Below, one piece after another: positions 8,544-17,643 of a DNA stretch of 64,000 nt. The stretch lies in NCBI GenBank assembly GCA_050946375.1, contig JBMNUT010000001.1, positions 62,001 to 126,000 on the forward strand, read 5' to 3'. The notes beneath the pieces are model-generated. The model was not told the origin of the DNA, did not search any database, and worked only from the letters and a program-made list of their open reading frames with translations. Source of the DNA: UBA1794 sp050946375 (GTDB taxonomy: Bacteria > Bacteroidota > Bacteroidia > Bacteroidales > Bacteroidaceae). The position numbers were made by a program, and so were the translations under genes. Within the stretch, counting starts at the first letter, position 1; each line of letters starts with the position of its first letter.

Positions 8544-10772
8544 CTAACGGAAGTTACGTCCGGCACGCAGCAAGTGGCGCCATACGCTCACTAATTCCTG
8601 AGATTCCTGCAGCAGGTTCAGATAGACGAGCGACACATTTTCATATCCCTCTTCCTCCTGTATGCGGTTCATCTGCAATTTGCGCAGAGCGGAGAACTTC
8701 TCTTTCAGGGCATCGCCCTCGGTCAGGACTTTATCCGCCTCGTCATAGTTTTCATGGGAGAGTATGTCGCGCGCACGTTCCATGAGGTTCGTCAGCTCGT
8801 TACGCAAGGGCAGGAACTCTTCGACGCACTGTTTGGGCAGCGGGTTGAAGTGGTTGTCGACGTGCTCCTTGCAGGGCTCGCAAATACGCTTCAAGCAGTA
8901 CAGCATTTGCTCACAGCTATTGATACCCAGATGGAACCATGTATTCTTTTCGATAGCCAGATTACGGTCGATGCGCCGCAGCCCGATGATTTCCTTGCGA
9001 CGGTTTTTCTTGAGCAGCTCGCGGGCGTCATCCAGTTGCGAAGAGGCTTTTCTCAGGCGCTTGAGGTCTTCGCCGATGAAGGCATCCGTCATCAGCGTAT
9101 AATTGTTCAGCGCAAAGTCCACACTGTTGCTGAGCGTATTGGTATAATGCGTGCGCAACAGGCTGAACACCTCGTTCTTGTCCTGCGTATTGGCAAGGCG
9201 CAGGAATACTTCGTCCACGCCGTCCGACTTTTTGCGCTTTTGAAACAGAACATTACTCTTCATCAGGGCGACAACCGCTACCACTATCATGATAATCATG
9301 GCCGGGAAACCGCCAAAGTACATGATGAGTGTGATAAGGAAGCAGAAGAAGAAGGCAGCTCCGGCAGTGATAAACCAACCACCGATTACGGAAAGCACGC
9401 CCGTTATGCGGAACACCGCGCTCTCACGGCTCCATGCGCGGTCGGCAAGCGATGTACCCATGGCGACAATGAACGTAACATACGTCGTGGAGAGAGGCAG
9501 TTTCATCGAAGTTCCTGCCGCAATGAGCAAACCGGCCAGCACCAGATTGACCGAAGCACGCACCAGGTCGAAAGCAGCGCCCGGCTTAATGATCATAACG
9601 TCCTGATTGAAGCGGCTGTCGATCCAGCGGCTTAACTTTTTGGGCATGTACTGGGCGATGAAAGAGCCCGTGTTCGTACCGGCACGCACAAGGCTCCGGG
9701 CCACGGCCGAAGTGCCGAACATTTCTTCACCCTCGCTCTGACGGGCCAGGTCGACGGAAGTTTTAATTACGTTCTGCGCCTTGCGCGAAGTGGTCATGGC
9801 GATAATCATGACAACGCCTGCGAGGAAGAGAAAAATGAAGGGAGTTTTGGCCGACTCATTGAGCGAAGACATGAGGAAAGTACGGGGATTGCCGTTGGCC
9901 ATGAAGTCCTGAAAAGAGGAAAGTCCGGCCAAAGGAACACCGATGAAGTTGACCAGATCATTACCGGCAAACGCCATGGCCAGGGCAAAAGTGCCAAGCA
10001 AGACGATAATCTTGAACACATTCACCTTGCACCAGTACAGAATCTGCATCAACAGCGTAAAGAAAAGGAAGCAGGCCAGCACCAAAGTCCCCATGTGCAT
10101 ATCGACCCAGTCGAGTGCTTCCTGAGGAACCACGGGAGAACCTTTCAGCCTTTTGAGCAGCATAAAATAAACAATCGCCGTAACTGCTATGCCACCGAAG
10201 ATGCCTATTGAATATTTCAGGCGCTTGGTGTAGTTAAAGGTGAAGATAAGTCGCGCAATGTACTGCACCACTGTACCAAAGATAAAGGCAATGGCCACAG
10301 AGAGGAAGATACCGAGAATGACGGAGAGAGCCTTTTCCGTATTCAGCAGGTCGGCAAAACCCAACGTGCCGTCGGAACCTGCAATTTTAAGCAAGGCCAA
10401 CAAGAAAGTTCCACCCAAGAGCTCGAAAACCAGGGAAACCGTCGTAGAAGTAGGCAGCCCCAAAGTATTGAACACGTCGAGCAATACGACATCCGTCACC
10501 ATGACGGCCAGAAACAGACACATCAGTTCGTGAAAACAGAACTGCTCCGGCTGGAAAATACCATGGCGGGCAATGTCCATCATGCCGTTACTCATCGTAG
10601 CACCACAGAAGATTCCGATGGCGGCTACAACCATAATCGTCTTAAGCCCTGCCACTTTAGCGCCAATGGCTGAATTTAAGAAGTTTACGGCATCATTACT
10701 TACACCAACCGACAAGTCGAACACTGCCAGCATGAATAGGAATATGATTATCCCTAAATAGATTGTTTCCAT
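8544..10772 (-). CDS. Inorganic phosphate transporter, Pit family, fused to PhoU-like domain
   Basis: A 742-residue protein. Residues 1 to about 500 form a Pit/PHO-4 permease: duplicated signature segments near the start (VSNDAVNFLNSAIGAKV) and in the middle (FAGNDLVNFIGVPLAGL), with about ten transmembrane helices. Residues ~515-742 are soluble and helical, resembling PhoU (NKNEVF.., SSQLDDARELLKKNRR, EEFLPLRNELTNLMERARDIL). Such proteins take up phosphate by cation symport; the PhoU-like part probably regulates the permease. The fusion is common in Bacteroidetes. A TAATTTTG box at 10802-10809 on the reverse strand may drive it. Confidence 0.92.
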   Translation of the reverse strand: METIYLGIIIFLFMLAVFDLSVGVSNDAVNFLNSAIGAKVAGLKTIMVVAAIGIFCGATMSNGMMDIARHGIFQPEQFCFHELMCLFLAVMVTDVVLLDVFNTLGLPTSTTVSLVFELLGGTFLLALLKIAGSDGTLGFADLLNTEKALSVILGIFLSVAIAFIFGTVVQYIARLIFTFNYTKRLKYSIGIFGGIAVTAIVYFMLLKRLKGSPVVPQEALDWVDMHMGTLVLACFLFFTLLMQILYWCKVNVFKIIVLLGTFALAMAFAGNDLVNFIGVPLAGLSSFQDFMANGNPRTFLMSSLNESAKTPFIFLFLAGVVMIIAMTTSRKAQNVIKTSVDLARQSEGEEMFGTSAVARSLVRAGTNTGSFIAQYMPKKLSRWIDSRFNQDVMIIKPGAAFDLVRASVNLVLAGLLIAAGTSMKLPLSTTYVTFIVAMGTSLADRAWSRESAVFRITGVLSVIGGWFITAGAAFFFCFLITLIMYFGGFPAMIIMIVVAVVALMKSNVLFQKRKKSDGVDEVFLRLANTQDKNEVFSLLRTHYTNTLSNSVDFALNNYTLMTDAFIGEDLKRLRKASSQLDDARELLKKNRRKEIIGLRRIDRNLAIEKNTWFHLGINSCEQMLYCLKRICEPCKEHVDNHFNPLPKQCVEEFLPLRNELTNLMERARDILSHENYDEADKVLTEGDALKEKFSALRKLQMNRIQEEEGYENVSLVYLNLLQESQELVSVWRHLLRAGRNFR

Positions 10773-10801
10773 AAATTATTTATATTGACCTGATTTCGCT
10801 G

Positions 10802-10809
10802 CAAAATTA
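10802..10809 (-). promoter_or_regulatory. Possible -7 box for the phosphate transporter
   Basis: The reverse strand reads TAATTTTG here, matching TAnnTTTG, about 30 bp upstream of the start codon. No good TTTG lies 19-21 bases further upstream, so this is only a partial match. Confidence 0.4.
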
Positions 10810-10910
10810 GAAAAGATATGTTAGTGTTTGTTGATATGCATATTATATTTTTATTTCACCCCTGCCGTTTCCGGATTCAGTTCCCGAGGGGAAGCGGGAA
10901 ATTCCTTCAA

Positions 10911-10985
10911 GGCGCTTGCCGAAAAGGCGCAGTACTTTTCCCGAAAAGCAGCAAGGCTTTTTGCCGGAAAGCGAGGGACTTTTCG
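10911..10985. repeat. Dispersed intergenic repeat module
   Basis: Three degenerate units with cores GCCGAAAAGGCGC, CTTTTCCCGAAAAG and CTTTTTGCCGGAAAG separated by CAGCAAGG-type links, in the 245-bp gap between the phosphate transporter and the LTA-synthase-like gene. The rest of that gap holds only the possible phosphate-transporter promoter. Confidence 0.55.
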
Positions 10986-11017
10986 TCCGAACTGCACGAT
11001 GTTCTCCCATAAAGCCT

Positions 11018-13078
11018 TCACTGTTTTCCGCCGGCCGTAAGCCGGTCTTCAATCATACGGGCCATGTACTGCTGAATCAGCGCCTTCAGTTCGCGCTCCA
11101 TGATGCCCTGCACGGGAATCTTGCCTACGAGGTTCTCTTTCAAGAACGGGTCGCCCTCGTAGTCATAGAAGCCCGTCGTGCGCTGCCCGTCGAACTGCAA
11201 AAGGAAATGACCCTTGACATACTGGTAAATACCGTTCAAGTAATTGACCGCATACGTCTGTTCTTCCGGCGTATGGAGCAAGTCGCATCCGAAAGCGAGG
11301 TAAGGGCGGTCGAAATTCAGATACCCCATTATGGTGGGGAATATATCGATTTGCTGGGCAACGGCCTGGCTTCGTCCGCAAAGCGCCGTATCGCCCGGCG
11401 CATAGAACAGGATAGGCACGCGAAAACCGCCCAGGTCCGTCTGATACACCGTATGGCAACTCTGGTTGGAGTGGTCGGCCGTCAGGACAAAAAGCGTATT
11501 GCGGAACCACGGTTGCCGCGAGGCTTTTTCGAAAAAGCGGCGCAACGCATGGTCGGTGTAGGCTATGCACTGGTGAATGGGGAGCGTTCCCTTGGGAAAC
11601 TTGCCCTCATATTCGGCAGGGACTTTGAACGGATGGTGAGAAGAGGCCGTGAATACAGCCGTCACGAAAGGCTCTTTGAATTCGGACATGCGGTCGCAGA
11701 AGAATTGCAGGAAGGGTTCGTCCCAAATAGCCCACGTTCCGTCGAAATCACGGTCGCCGTTGTAATTTGGGTCGGCGTTATACTCCGTCCGCCCGTAGTA
11801 ATCCTGAAAGCCGGTAGCCCGCGCAAAGGCTTCGAAGCCCATCGAACCGTTTTGAGCGCCGTGGAAAAAAGCGCTATAATAGCCCTTTTCGCCCAACGAG
11901 CGGGCCACTCCGCCCAACGTGTTGAGCGAGGCTGGCGTAAGGAAGAAAGGCTCTACGAACATGGGGATGGAAGAAAGGATGGACGGCATGCCGTCGATGC
12001 TTTTACGCCCGTTCGAGAAAGAATTGTCCCACGTAAGGCTATGCTGAATCAGGGAGTCGAGGAAAGGCGTAAAGCCCGTATAAGTCCCGTCGTCGAGACT
12101 GCGGTTGTTGTTGAGAGCGCCTATGTATTCCTGACCGAAGCTCTCCACGATGAAGACTACGACGTTCTTCGGACGAAAAGCGCCTTGGGGTTGCGGATTC
12201 TGCACCGGGTCGAACAGGGCTTCCAGCTCCGCGGGGTCTGAATAGTACTCGGGATTGTGGAACACGGCCTTCCCGATGGTACGAATCAGCGAGAAGGGCG
12301 TATTGAGAACCAGGGCTGTTTCCACCGGATGCGCCACGTACTGATTGGCATTGCTTACCGTAATGGGCCGCACGGCCGCACCTACTCCACCCCGTATGCC
12401 GAACACGACGAGCGGAATGGCAGCAGCCAGATACAGCGTATGCAGCGGATAGTAGACCCAGTGCTTGTTGATTTTCGTATCCCGCGGAGTGCGGTATCCG
12501 CGCCACAGCACGAAGATGAACAAGGCCGCCAGCAGCACCAGATACCAGTGTACCACCAGCTCGTGCCCGACGATGGAGACGAGGTTGTTCTCCCTGCTGA
12601 ACTCGCTGAAGACGGTACACGTCGTGCGCCGGTTGGTGTAGGTAAAATACACGGTATCGGCCAGGTTGGCTACGACGCACAGCGCATTGCATACGACAAA
12701 GACCCACTTCGCCACCAGGCGATACGTAGGGTTCTCCTTCTTATGCAACGGGAAAAGCATGAGCACGATGTAGAGCAAATTGGCATAGAGCAGTCCTGAA
12801 GTGTCGAAAACGAGGCCTCCCTTGAAGATGGACCACAGTCCGGAGGCCGTCAGGTCGGGGAAGTAACTGAGATTGACGAACAGGAACACGATGCGGCACG
12901 CCATGAACACGACGTAGACCAGCAGCAGATTCCACAACAGGCACAACGGGTTTTCAAACGGCGTACCGTGCTGCGGCCGTTTGCGTTGCGGTGAATTTCG
13001 GGAAAAGCGCAGCACCTTTTTCCAAAAAGATGCGTGGCTTTGAGAAGTTGGGCGAGGCGCTTTTCTATTCATATCCAA
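11018..13078 (-). CDS. LTA synthase/MdoB-like phosphoglycerol transferase family protein
   Basis: A 686-residue protein with an N-terminal membrane domain (about five helices between residues 50 and 260) and a large alkaline-phosphatase-superfamily sulfatase domain. The latter shows VVFIVESFGQEYIGAL, the nucleophile loop SNGRKSIDGMPSIL, TASSHHPF and LTADHSNQSC. The family transfers phosphoglycerol or phosphoethanolamine groups to lipids or glycans on the outer face of the inner membrane. The first ~35 residues are encoded by a copy of the dispersed repeat module, and no better start is evident. It is the last gene of an apparent envelope operon with the acyltransferase, GT9 and DUF4254 genes. 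Confidence 0.9.
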   Translation of the reverse strand: MDMNRKAPRPTSQSHASFWKKVLRFSRNSPQRKRPQHGTPFENPLCLLWNLLLVYVVFMACRIVFLFVNLSYFPDLTASGLWSIFKGGLVFDTSGLLYANLLYIVLMLFPLHKKENPTYRLVAKWVFVVCNALCVVANLADTVYFTYTNRRTTCTVFSEFSRENNLVSIVGHELVVHWYLVLLAALFIFVLWRGYRTPRDTKINKHWVYYPLHTLYLAAAIPLVVFGIRGGVGAAVRPITVSNANQYVAHPVETALVLNTPFSLIRTIGKAVFHNPEYYSDPAELEALFDPVQNPQPQGAFRPKNVVVFIVESFGQEYIGALNNNRSLDDGTYTGFTPFLDSLIQHSLTWDNSFSNGRKSIDGMPSILSSIPMFVEPFFLTPASLNTLGGVARSLGEKGYYSAFFHGAQNGSMGFEAFARATGFQDYYGRTEYNADPNYNGDRDFDGTWAIWDEPFLQFFCDRMSEFKEPFVTAVFTASSHHPFKVPAEYEGKFPKGTLPIHQCIAYTDHALRRFFEKASRQPWFRNTLFVLTADHSNQSCHTVYQTDLGGFRVPILFYAPGDTALCGRSQAVAQQIDIFPTIMGYLNFDRPYLAFGCDLLHTPEEQTYAVNYLNGIYQYVKGHFLLQFDGQRTTGFYDYEGDPFLKENLVGKIPVQGIMERELKALIQQYMARMIEDRLTAGGKQ
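12993..13050. repeat. Dispersed repeat module inside coding sequence
   Basis: Units with cores TTTCGGGAAAAG and CTTTTTCCAAAAAG linked by CGCAGCAC/ATGCGTGG. This copy falls within the start of the LTA-synthase-like frame and would encode the segment SQSHASFWKKVLRFSRNS. Confidence 0.55.
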
Positions 13079-13113
13079 GAACTAATTTTACCAATGAGAG
13101 AGTATGTTTCGTT

Positions 13114-14046
13114 TCAGCTCTTCTGCCTCCGCAGAAATTCTTCATACGTTCTTTTCCAGCGGTTATGGCTCCACAGCCAGTACTGGGGATTCCTTCGGAT
13201 GGTCTTCTCGAGCAGTTCCGCATAAAGTTCCGTAAGGCGATAGTCGGGGTATTCCCGCGGATTGTCGGTCATCTTGACGAAACGGGCATGATAATGCCCC
13301 CGTTTCACCCGCACCACGTCGACATAATAGACTACGGCATTCGTACTCTTGGCAATGCGCTCGGCACCGGTAAAGACAGCGGACTTATGGTTCAGGAAAT
13401 TCGTCCACAAGTGCATATGGTTCCAGTTGGGTGCCTGGTCGCTGATGAAGCCTACAATGAAGCGTTTCCCCTCCATCCGGTACTGCACCAGGCGGCGCAA
13501 GGCGGTCATCATCTCTATGTTGTGCGAACCGAAGCGCGACCTCAGCCGCAGAAACAGTGCATCGAAAGCCTTGTTCTCCAGCGCGTGGTAAATCTGACCG
13601 GGGACGAGCATCGGGTCTTTCCCCTCTTGTTCCAGATGCAACGGTATGGACGAAATCCACTCCCAGTTGCAGTAATGCCCCAGATACAGAATGCAATTAC
13701 GGGTCTTCACTTCCTCGCGGAGCTGCTCGCTCCCGCTGAAAGTCATGTGCCGCATCATCGATTTCTTACTGATGGTGAAGAGTTTCAGCGTTTCTACTAT
13801 GTAATCGCAGAAAAAGCGGTAGAAGTCCTTTTCAATTTTCCGGAGCTCCTGGGAAGATTTGTCGGGGAAAGATTCAGAGAGGTTCTTCCGTATGATTCTC
13901 TGACGGTAGCGTATGCAGTAACAAAGCGGGAAGTAAAGAAGATCGGAAATCAGGTACAATACCCTGAAAGGCAACAGGGAAAGAAGGTACCAAATAAAGA
14001 ATAGAATACCGTAGGCAAAGCGTATCGATGGTATTTTCTTCTTCAT
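13114..14046 (-). CDS. Lysophospholipid / lipid A acyltransferase family protein (LpxL-like)
   Basis: A 310-residue protein with an N-terminal transmembrane helix and the HX4E acyltransferase motif in GHYCNWEWI (about residue 120), followed by the second block (VGFISDQAPNW) typical of LpxL/HtrB-like enzymes. It would add a secondary acyl chain to lipid A or a related lipid at the inner membrane. The start overlaps the upstream GT9 gene by 4 bp, consistent with translational coupling, and the context (GT9, DUF4254) supports a role in lipopolysaccharide assembly. Confidence 0.92.
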   Translation of the reverse strand: MKKKIPSIRFAYGILFFIWYLLSLLPFRVLYLISDLLYFPLCYCIRYRQRIIRKNLSESFPDKSSQELRKIEKDFYRFFCDYIVETLKLFTISKKSMMRHMTFSGSEQLREEVKTRNCILYLGHYCNWEWISSIPLHLEQEGKDPMLVPGQIYHALENKAFDALFLRLRSRFGSHNIEMMTALRRLVQYRMEGKRFIVGFISDQAPNWNHMHLWTNFLNHKSAVFTGAERIAKSTNAVVYYVDVVRVKRGHYHARFVKMTDNPREYPDYRLTELYAELLEKTIRRNPQYWLWSHNRWKRTYEEFLRRQKS

Positions 14047-15098
14047 TTTGCATCGATTATCTGTTCGATTCGGGCAAGAACCTGCTCCTGGGGCAATTCA
14101 CCCATGCAGGCATAGGTCTTAAAACGACACTCTTTATTTCCGAACACGGAGCACGGGCGGCATTCCATACCCTCCACTTGCAGGCAATCGCCGTCCTTCT
14201 GTCCGTAGCCCAGGAAGCCGCAGTAAGGATGGGTCTGCCCCCACAGCGAAAGGACCCGCGTATTCACCAGCGAAGCCAGGTGCATATTGGCAGAATCCAT
14301 GGAGACCATCAGGTCCAAATGGCTCATCAGCGCCAATTCGCCTTCCATATCGACCACTCCCGTAGGCAGGAACAGGGTATTCGGGCGCTCCATCTGCCAC
14401 TCCAGCAGCTTGGTTTTCTCCTTCCCTGCGCCGAAAAGGAAGATTTTCACCTGCGGGCGTTCGGCCAAGTGCAGCACTATTTCGTGCATCTTCTGCAACG
14501 AATACATTTTTCCTTCGTACCGCGCAAAAGGCGCAATGCCGATCCACACCTCGCCCTCCTGCTTGGGCGGAGTCACGGGGCGGAACAACTCGGCAGAGGC
14601 TTTCTGCCCCTCGCCGAAGATAGAAGTGAAAGTCAAGGGTGACGGCAACTCGAAGCCCAGCCGGGCCAGCGTATCGGCATAACGCTCGACAGAAGTTTTC
14701 AGCGGAACAAGCCGCTTGTTACGGGCGCGGGTAAGGCGTTTCTTTTCGTTCCGGCCTTTCCGTATACGGGCCACCCGCTTGCCTGCCAGCAGAAAGCGCA
14801 AGTCGAGCACCCAGCTGCGCAGCACGCTGTGGAAATCGGCCACGTAGTCGAACTTCTCGGGCGCGAGCAGGTCATAGTAGAGTCTGTGCAGGCCACCCAA
14901 GCCGCGATGGGCTCCCTTCAGCGAAGCGCCGATGAAGTGAACATTGTCCGGCATGTGAAAGAAAAGAGAGGCATACTCCTTCCGCGTCAAGATGCTGATA
15001 TCCAGGTCGGGATATGCCTCGGCCAGGGAGCAAATCACGGGGATCGTCATGGCTACGTCGCCCAATGAAGAAAAACGGATGACCAGAAGTTTTGCGAT
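14043..15098 (-). CDS. Glycosyltransferase family 9 (ADP-heptose:LPS heptosyltransferase-like)
   Basis: GT9 fold with an N-terminal segment KLLVIRFSSLGDVAMTIPVI, the family's usual beginning, and a C-terminal nucleotide-binding part (VSMDSANMHLASLVNTRVLSLWGQTHP). It would transfer a heptose or similar sugar to the LPS core. No ATG precedes KLLVIRF: the codon where relatives usually start is ATC at 15096-15098, preceded by a purine-rich stretch (GGAAGAAAGGG). The first in-frame ATG (residue of GDVAM) would delete the first strand of the Rossmann fold. I therefore place the start at the ATC (351 residues) with low confidence; TTG inside FSSLGD is an alternative. Confidence 0.88.
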   Translation of the reverse strand: MAKLLVIRFSSLGDVAMTIPVICSLAEAYPDLDISILTRKEYASLFFHMPDNVHFIGASLKGAHRGLGGLHRLYYDLLAPEKFDYVADFHSVLRSWVLDLRFLLAGKRVARIRKGRNEKKRLTRARNKRLVPLKTSVERYADTLARLGFELPSPLTFTSIFGEGQKASAELFRPVTPPKQEGEVWIGIAPFARYEGKMYSLQKMHEIVLHLAERPQVKIFLFGAGKEKTKLLEWQMERPNTLFLPTGVVDMEGELALMSHLDLMVSMDSANMHLASLVNTRVLSLWGQTHPYCGFLGYGQKDGDCLQVEGMECRPCSVFGNKECRFKTYACMGELPQEQVLARIEQIIDAK

Positions 15099-15117
15099 TC
15101 CTCTACCCTTTCTTCCT

Positions 15118-15732
15118 TTATTTCTTCTGCCCGTAGAGAATAGGATTGAGCGAAGGATCGTTGTACATCTTCATCTGTTTATAAACTTTCATGTACCGCT
15201 TTCCTTCCTGTATGTCGCTCAAAAGCTGGTCGATTGCAGACGAAAGGTCTTTTTGCTGCTCGAGGAGTATGGCCAGACGCTCTTCGCACTTCTTGCGCTG
15301 CTCGGGCGAAGCACCGGGACGCGTAGCCTCGATGCGCATGTGGTATATCTTCAGCACCAGAATCGACAGGCGGTCTATGGCCCAGGCAGGGCTCTCGGTG
15401 TTGATAACCGCACCCGGGAGAGGGCGGACGTCGCGGAACTGCTCGAGAAAGTAGCTGTCGATCAGTTCGACAAGGTCGGTCCGGTCCTGATTGGACTTAT
15501 CGATTCTGCGCTTTATGCTCAGCGCTTCTACCGGATCTATCTGCGGATTCCGGATAATATCCTCCAAATGCCACTGAACGGCATCGATCCAATTCTTCAA
15601 GTACAAGTAGTACTCGATAGTCATCCGCTCATAGGGATTCTTGATGGGAGTATCTACATCATCCTTGAGGTGGTAATCGCGTGTGGCCGCCTCGAAAATC
15701 CGGTTACTTAAAGCACTGAAATCCGTTATCAT
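15118..15732 (-). CDS. DUF4254 domain protein
   Basis: A 204-residue, largely helical protein containing NPYERMTIEYYLYLKNWIDAVQWHLEDIIR in pieces typical of DUF4254 and a region rich in charged helices. Function unknown; it is commonly encoded next to LPS core glycosyltransferases in Bacteroidetes. Here it is first in the envelope operon, only 19 bp before the GT9 gene, and has its own promoter. Confidence 0.85.
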   Translation of the reverse strand: MITDFSALSNRIFEAATRDYHLKDDVDTPIKNPYERMTIEYYLYLKNWIDAVQWHLEDIIRNPQIDPVEALSIKRRIDKSNQDRTDLVELIDSYFLEQFRDVRPLPGAVINTESPAWAIDRLSILVLKIYHMRIEATRPGASPEQRKKCEERLAILLEQQKDLSSAIDQLLSDIQEGKRYMKVYKQMKMYNDPSLNPILYGQKK

Positions 15733-15768
15733 AGTGTGAATGCGACTTTATGTTGGCTAAATTAAATG

Positions 15769-15776
15769 CAAATCTA
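15769..15776 (-). promoter_or_regulatory. Promoter -7 box for the envelope operon
   Basis: Reverse strand TAGATTTG, with GTTG 20 bases upstream, matching the Bacteroidetes consensus. It would start transcription about 30 bp before the DUF4254 gene. Confidence 0.6.
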
Positions 15777-15818
15777 CACAATCTTTGCCTATCGGGCAAC
15801 TGTTTCTTTAAAAGTTTG

Positions 15819-15826
15819 TACTTTTG
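15819..15826 (+). promoter_or_regulatory. Promoter -7 box for the ABC ATPase-pdxB pair
   Basis: TACTTTTG, matching TAnnTTTG, 33 bp before the start codon at 15860. The -33 element is weak. It is divergent from the envelope operon promoter. Confidence 0.5.
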
Positions 15827-15859
15827 TCTGCGGAAGTAGTTCCTTTTTCCTCTGTTTTT

Positions 15860-16558
15860 ATGTCCATATCCGTAGCTCACCTCTCGCACGACTTCGGGTC
15901 GCAAAAGGCCCTTTGCGACGTAAGTTTCCGCATCGGCCCGGGCGAAATCACGGCGCTTCTGGGGCCCAACGGAGCAGGTAAATCGACTCTGTTACGCATC
16001 TTGACGGGATGTCTGCGCCCCTCCAGCGGCGAAGTCCTGCTGTGTGGCAAGCCGCCTTATGGGGCAAACGAAGAGCTGCGCAGGCGATTCGGCTATCTGC
16101 CGGAGCACAATCCGCTCTACCCCGACCTGTACGTGACCGAATACCTCGACTTCATCGCCCGCCTCTATGCCATCCCCCAACGGGAGGAGCGCGTCCGGGA
16201 CGTCGTAGGCGCTACCCTGCTGGCCGAAGTACTGGAAAAGCCGATACGCACCCTGAGCCGGGGATTCCGACAACGCCTGGGACTGGCTGCCGCCCTGCTG
16301 CCCGACCCGGAAGTACTGATACTCGACGAACCGCTCTCGGGCTTGGACCCGAACCAGCAGGAGCACATACTTTCGCTCTTATCGGGCATAAAAGAACAGA
16401 AATGTATCCTGTTTTCGACCCACACCATCAGCGAGGCTGAAAAAATAGCCACGCGGGTACTCATTCTGAGCGGCGGCACTTTGCGCAAAAACTACCAGAT
16501 GAATGACGCAGAACCTGCAGGGCTTTTAGAAAAGATGTTTAAGGATTTGACGCAATGA
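15860..16558 (+). CDS. ABC transporter ATP-binding protein
   Basis: A 232-residue ATPase beginning MSISVAHLSHDFGSQKALCD, with Walker A LGPNGAGKSTLLR, signature LSRGFRQRLGLAAALL (a variant of LSGGQ seen in gliding/copper-type exporters such as GldA and NosF) and Walker B VLILDEPLSGLD, then the H-loop FSTHTISEAE. No permease gene is adjacent, so the transported substrate is unknown; it is similar to GldA-type ATPases in overall organisation. It overlaps pdxB by 4 bp (ATGA). An ATG further upstream is possible but would precede the predicted transcription start. Confidence 0.9.
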   Translation: MSISVAHLSHDFGSQKALCDVSFRIGPGEITALLGPNGAGKSTLLRILTGCLRPSSGEVLLCGKPPYGANEELRRRFGYLPEHNPLYPDLYVTEYLDFIARLYAIPQREERVRDVVGATLLAEVLEKPIRTLSRGFRQRLGLAAALLPDPEVLILDEPLSGLDPNQQEHILSLLSGIKEQKCILFSTHTISEAEKIATRVLILSGGTLRKNYQMNDAEPAGLLEKMFKDLTQ

Positions 16559-17625
16559 ATACGCACATTTTAATCGACGAGAAGATTCCTTTCATTCAAG
16601 GAATAATAGAAAAGTTACCGTTCCCCGGAGGGGTAACGGTGGAATACCTGCCTGCCGCAGCAATGACCCCCGAACGGGTGAAAGACTGCGACGCGCTCGT
16701 CATACGTACCCGCACGCACTGCGACGAACAACTGCTGGCTGGCTCACACGTGAAATTCATCGCCACGGCCACTATCGGCTTCGACCATATAGACACGGCC
16801 TACTGCGCCCGACAGGGAATCGTCTGGAAAAACGCACCGGGCTGCAACGCCGACTCCGTGGCGCAATACATGGAATCGGTGTTCTACCTGCTTTCCGAGC
16901 ATCTGAACCGCCCGCTGCCCGACTTTTCGCTGGGCATCGTAGGCGTGGGACACGTCGGAAGCCGCGTGGAAGCACTGGCACACAGGCTGGGCATGCGGGT
17001 CTTTTTGTGCGACCCGCCCCGGGCACGGGAAGAAAAGGAAGAGAAAAATAAATTCATTACACTCGACGAAATCGCCCGGAATGCGGACATCATCACGTTC
17101 CATACGCCGCTTACCCGCACGGGCGAAGACGCGACTTTCCACCTGGCCGACGAATCTTTCTTCTCCGAACGCCTGCGTCCGGGAAGTGTGATAGTCAACA
17201 CCTCACGCGGCGAAGTGGTGGATAACGAAGCCCTGCTCCGCGCTTTGAAAACGGGGCGCGTAAAAGAGGCCGTCATCGACGTATGGGAACACGAACCGCA
17301 CCCGCTGCCCGAACTGCTGGAGCAGGCTTTCATAGCCACACCCCATATTGCAGGCTATTCGGCCGACGGGAAAGCGAATGCCACCCGCATGTCACTCGAA
17401 AGCCTTTGCCGCTTCTTCCAGATTCCTCTTTCCGCAATTCCGCCCATCACACCGCCGGCTCCACCGGTATGCCGCTTCCCCGCCGGAAGTACGCCGGCCG
17501 AACAGGCTCTTTTCACCTACGACCCACGACGCGACAGCCGGGCGCTCAAAGAAAATCCGGAAGCCTTCGAGGCACAACGAAGCAACTATCCGCTTCGTCG
17601 GGAGCGGAAAGCATATTCAGAATAA
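16555..17625 (+). CDS. pdxB: 4-phosphoerythronate dehydrogenase
   Basis: A 356-residue D-2-hydroxyacid dehydrogenase. It has an N-terminal substrate domain (ILIDEKIPFIQGIIE; ATIGFDHID), NAD-binding loop GIVGVGHVGSRVE, the catalytic region NTSRGEVVDNEALL and DVWEHEP, and a C-terminal extension typical of PdxB. It oxidises 4-phosphoerythronate in the DXP-independent branch of pyridoxal phosphate synthesis. Translationally coupled to the ABC ATPase upstream. Confidence 0.94.
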   Translation: MNTHILIDEKIPFIQGIIEKLPFPGGVTVEYLPAAAMTPERVKDCDALVIRTRTHCDEQLLAGSHVKFIATATIGFDHIDTAYCARQGIVWKNAPGCNADSVAQYMESVFYLLSEHLNRPLPDFSLGIVGVGHVGSRVEALAHRLGMRVFLCDPPRAREEKEEKNKFITLDEIARNADIITFHTPLTRTGEDATFHLADESFFSERLRPGSVIVNTSRGEVVDNEALLRALKTGRVKEAVIDVWEHEPHPLPELLEQAFIATPHIAGYSADGKANATRMSLESLCRFFQIPLSAIPPITPPAPPVCRFPAGSTPAEQALFTYDPRRDSRALKENPEAFEAQRSNYPLRRERKAYSE

Positions 17626-17643
17626 GTTAAGTTTTGAAAAAGA

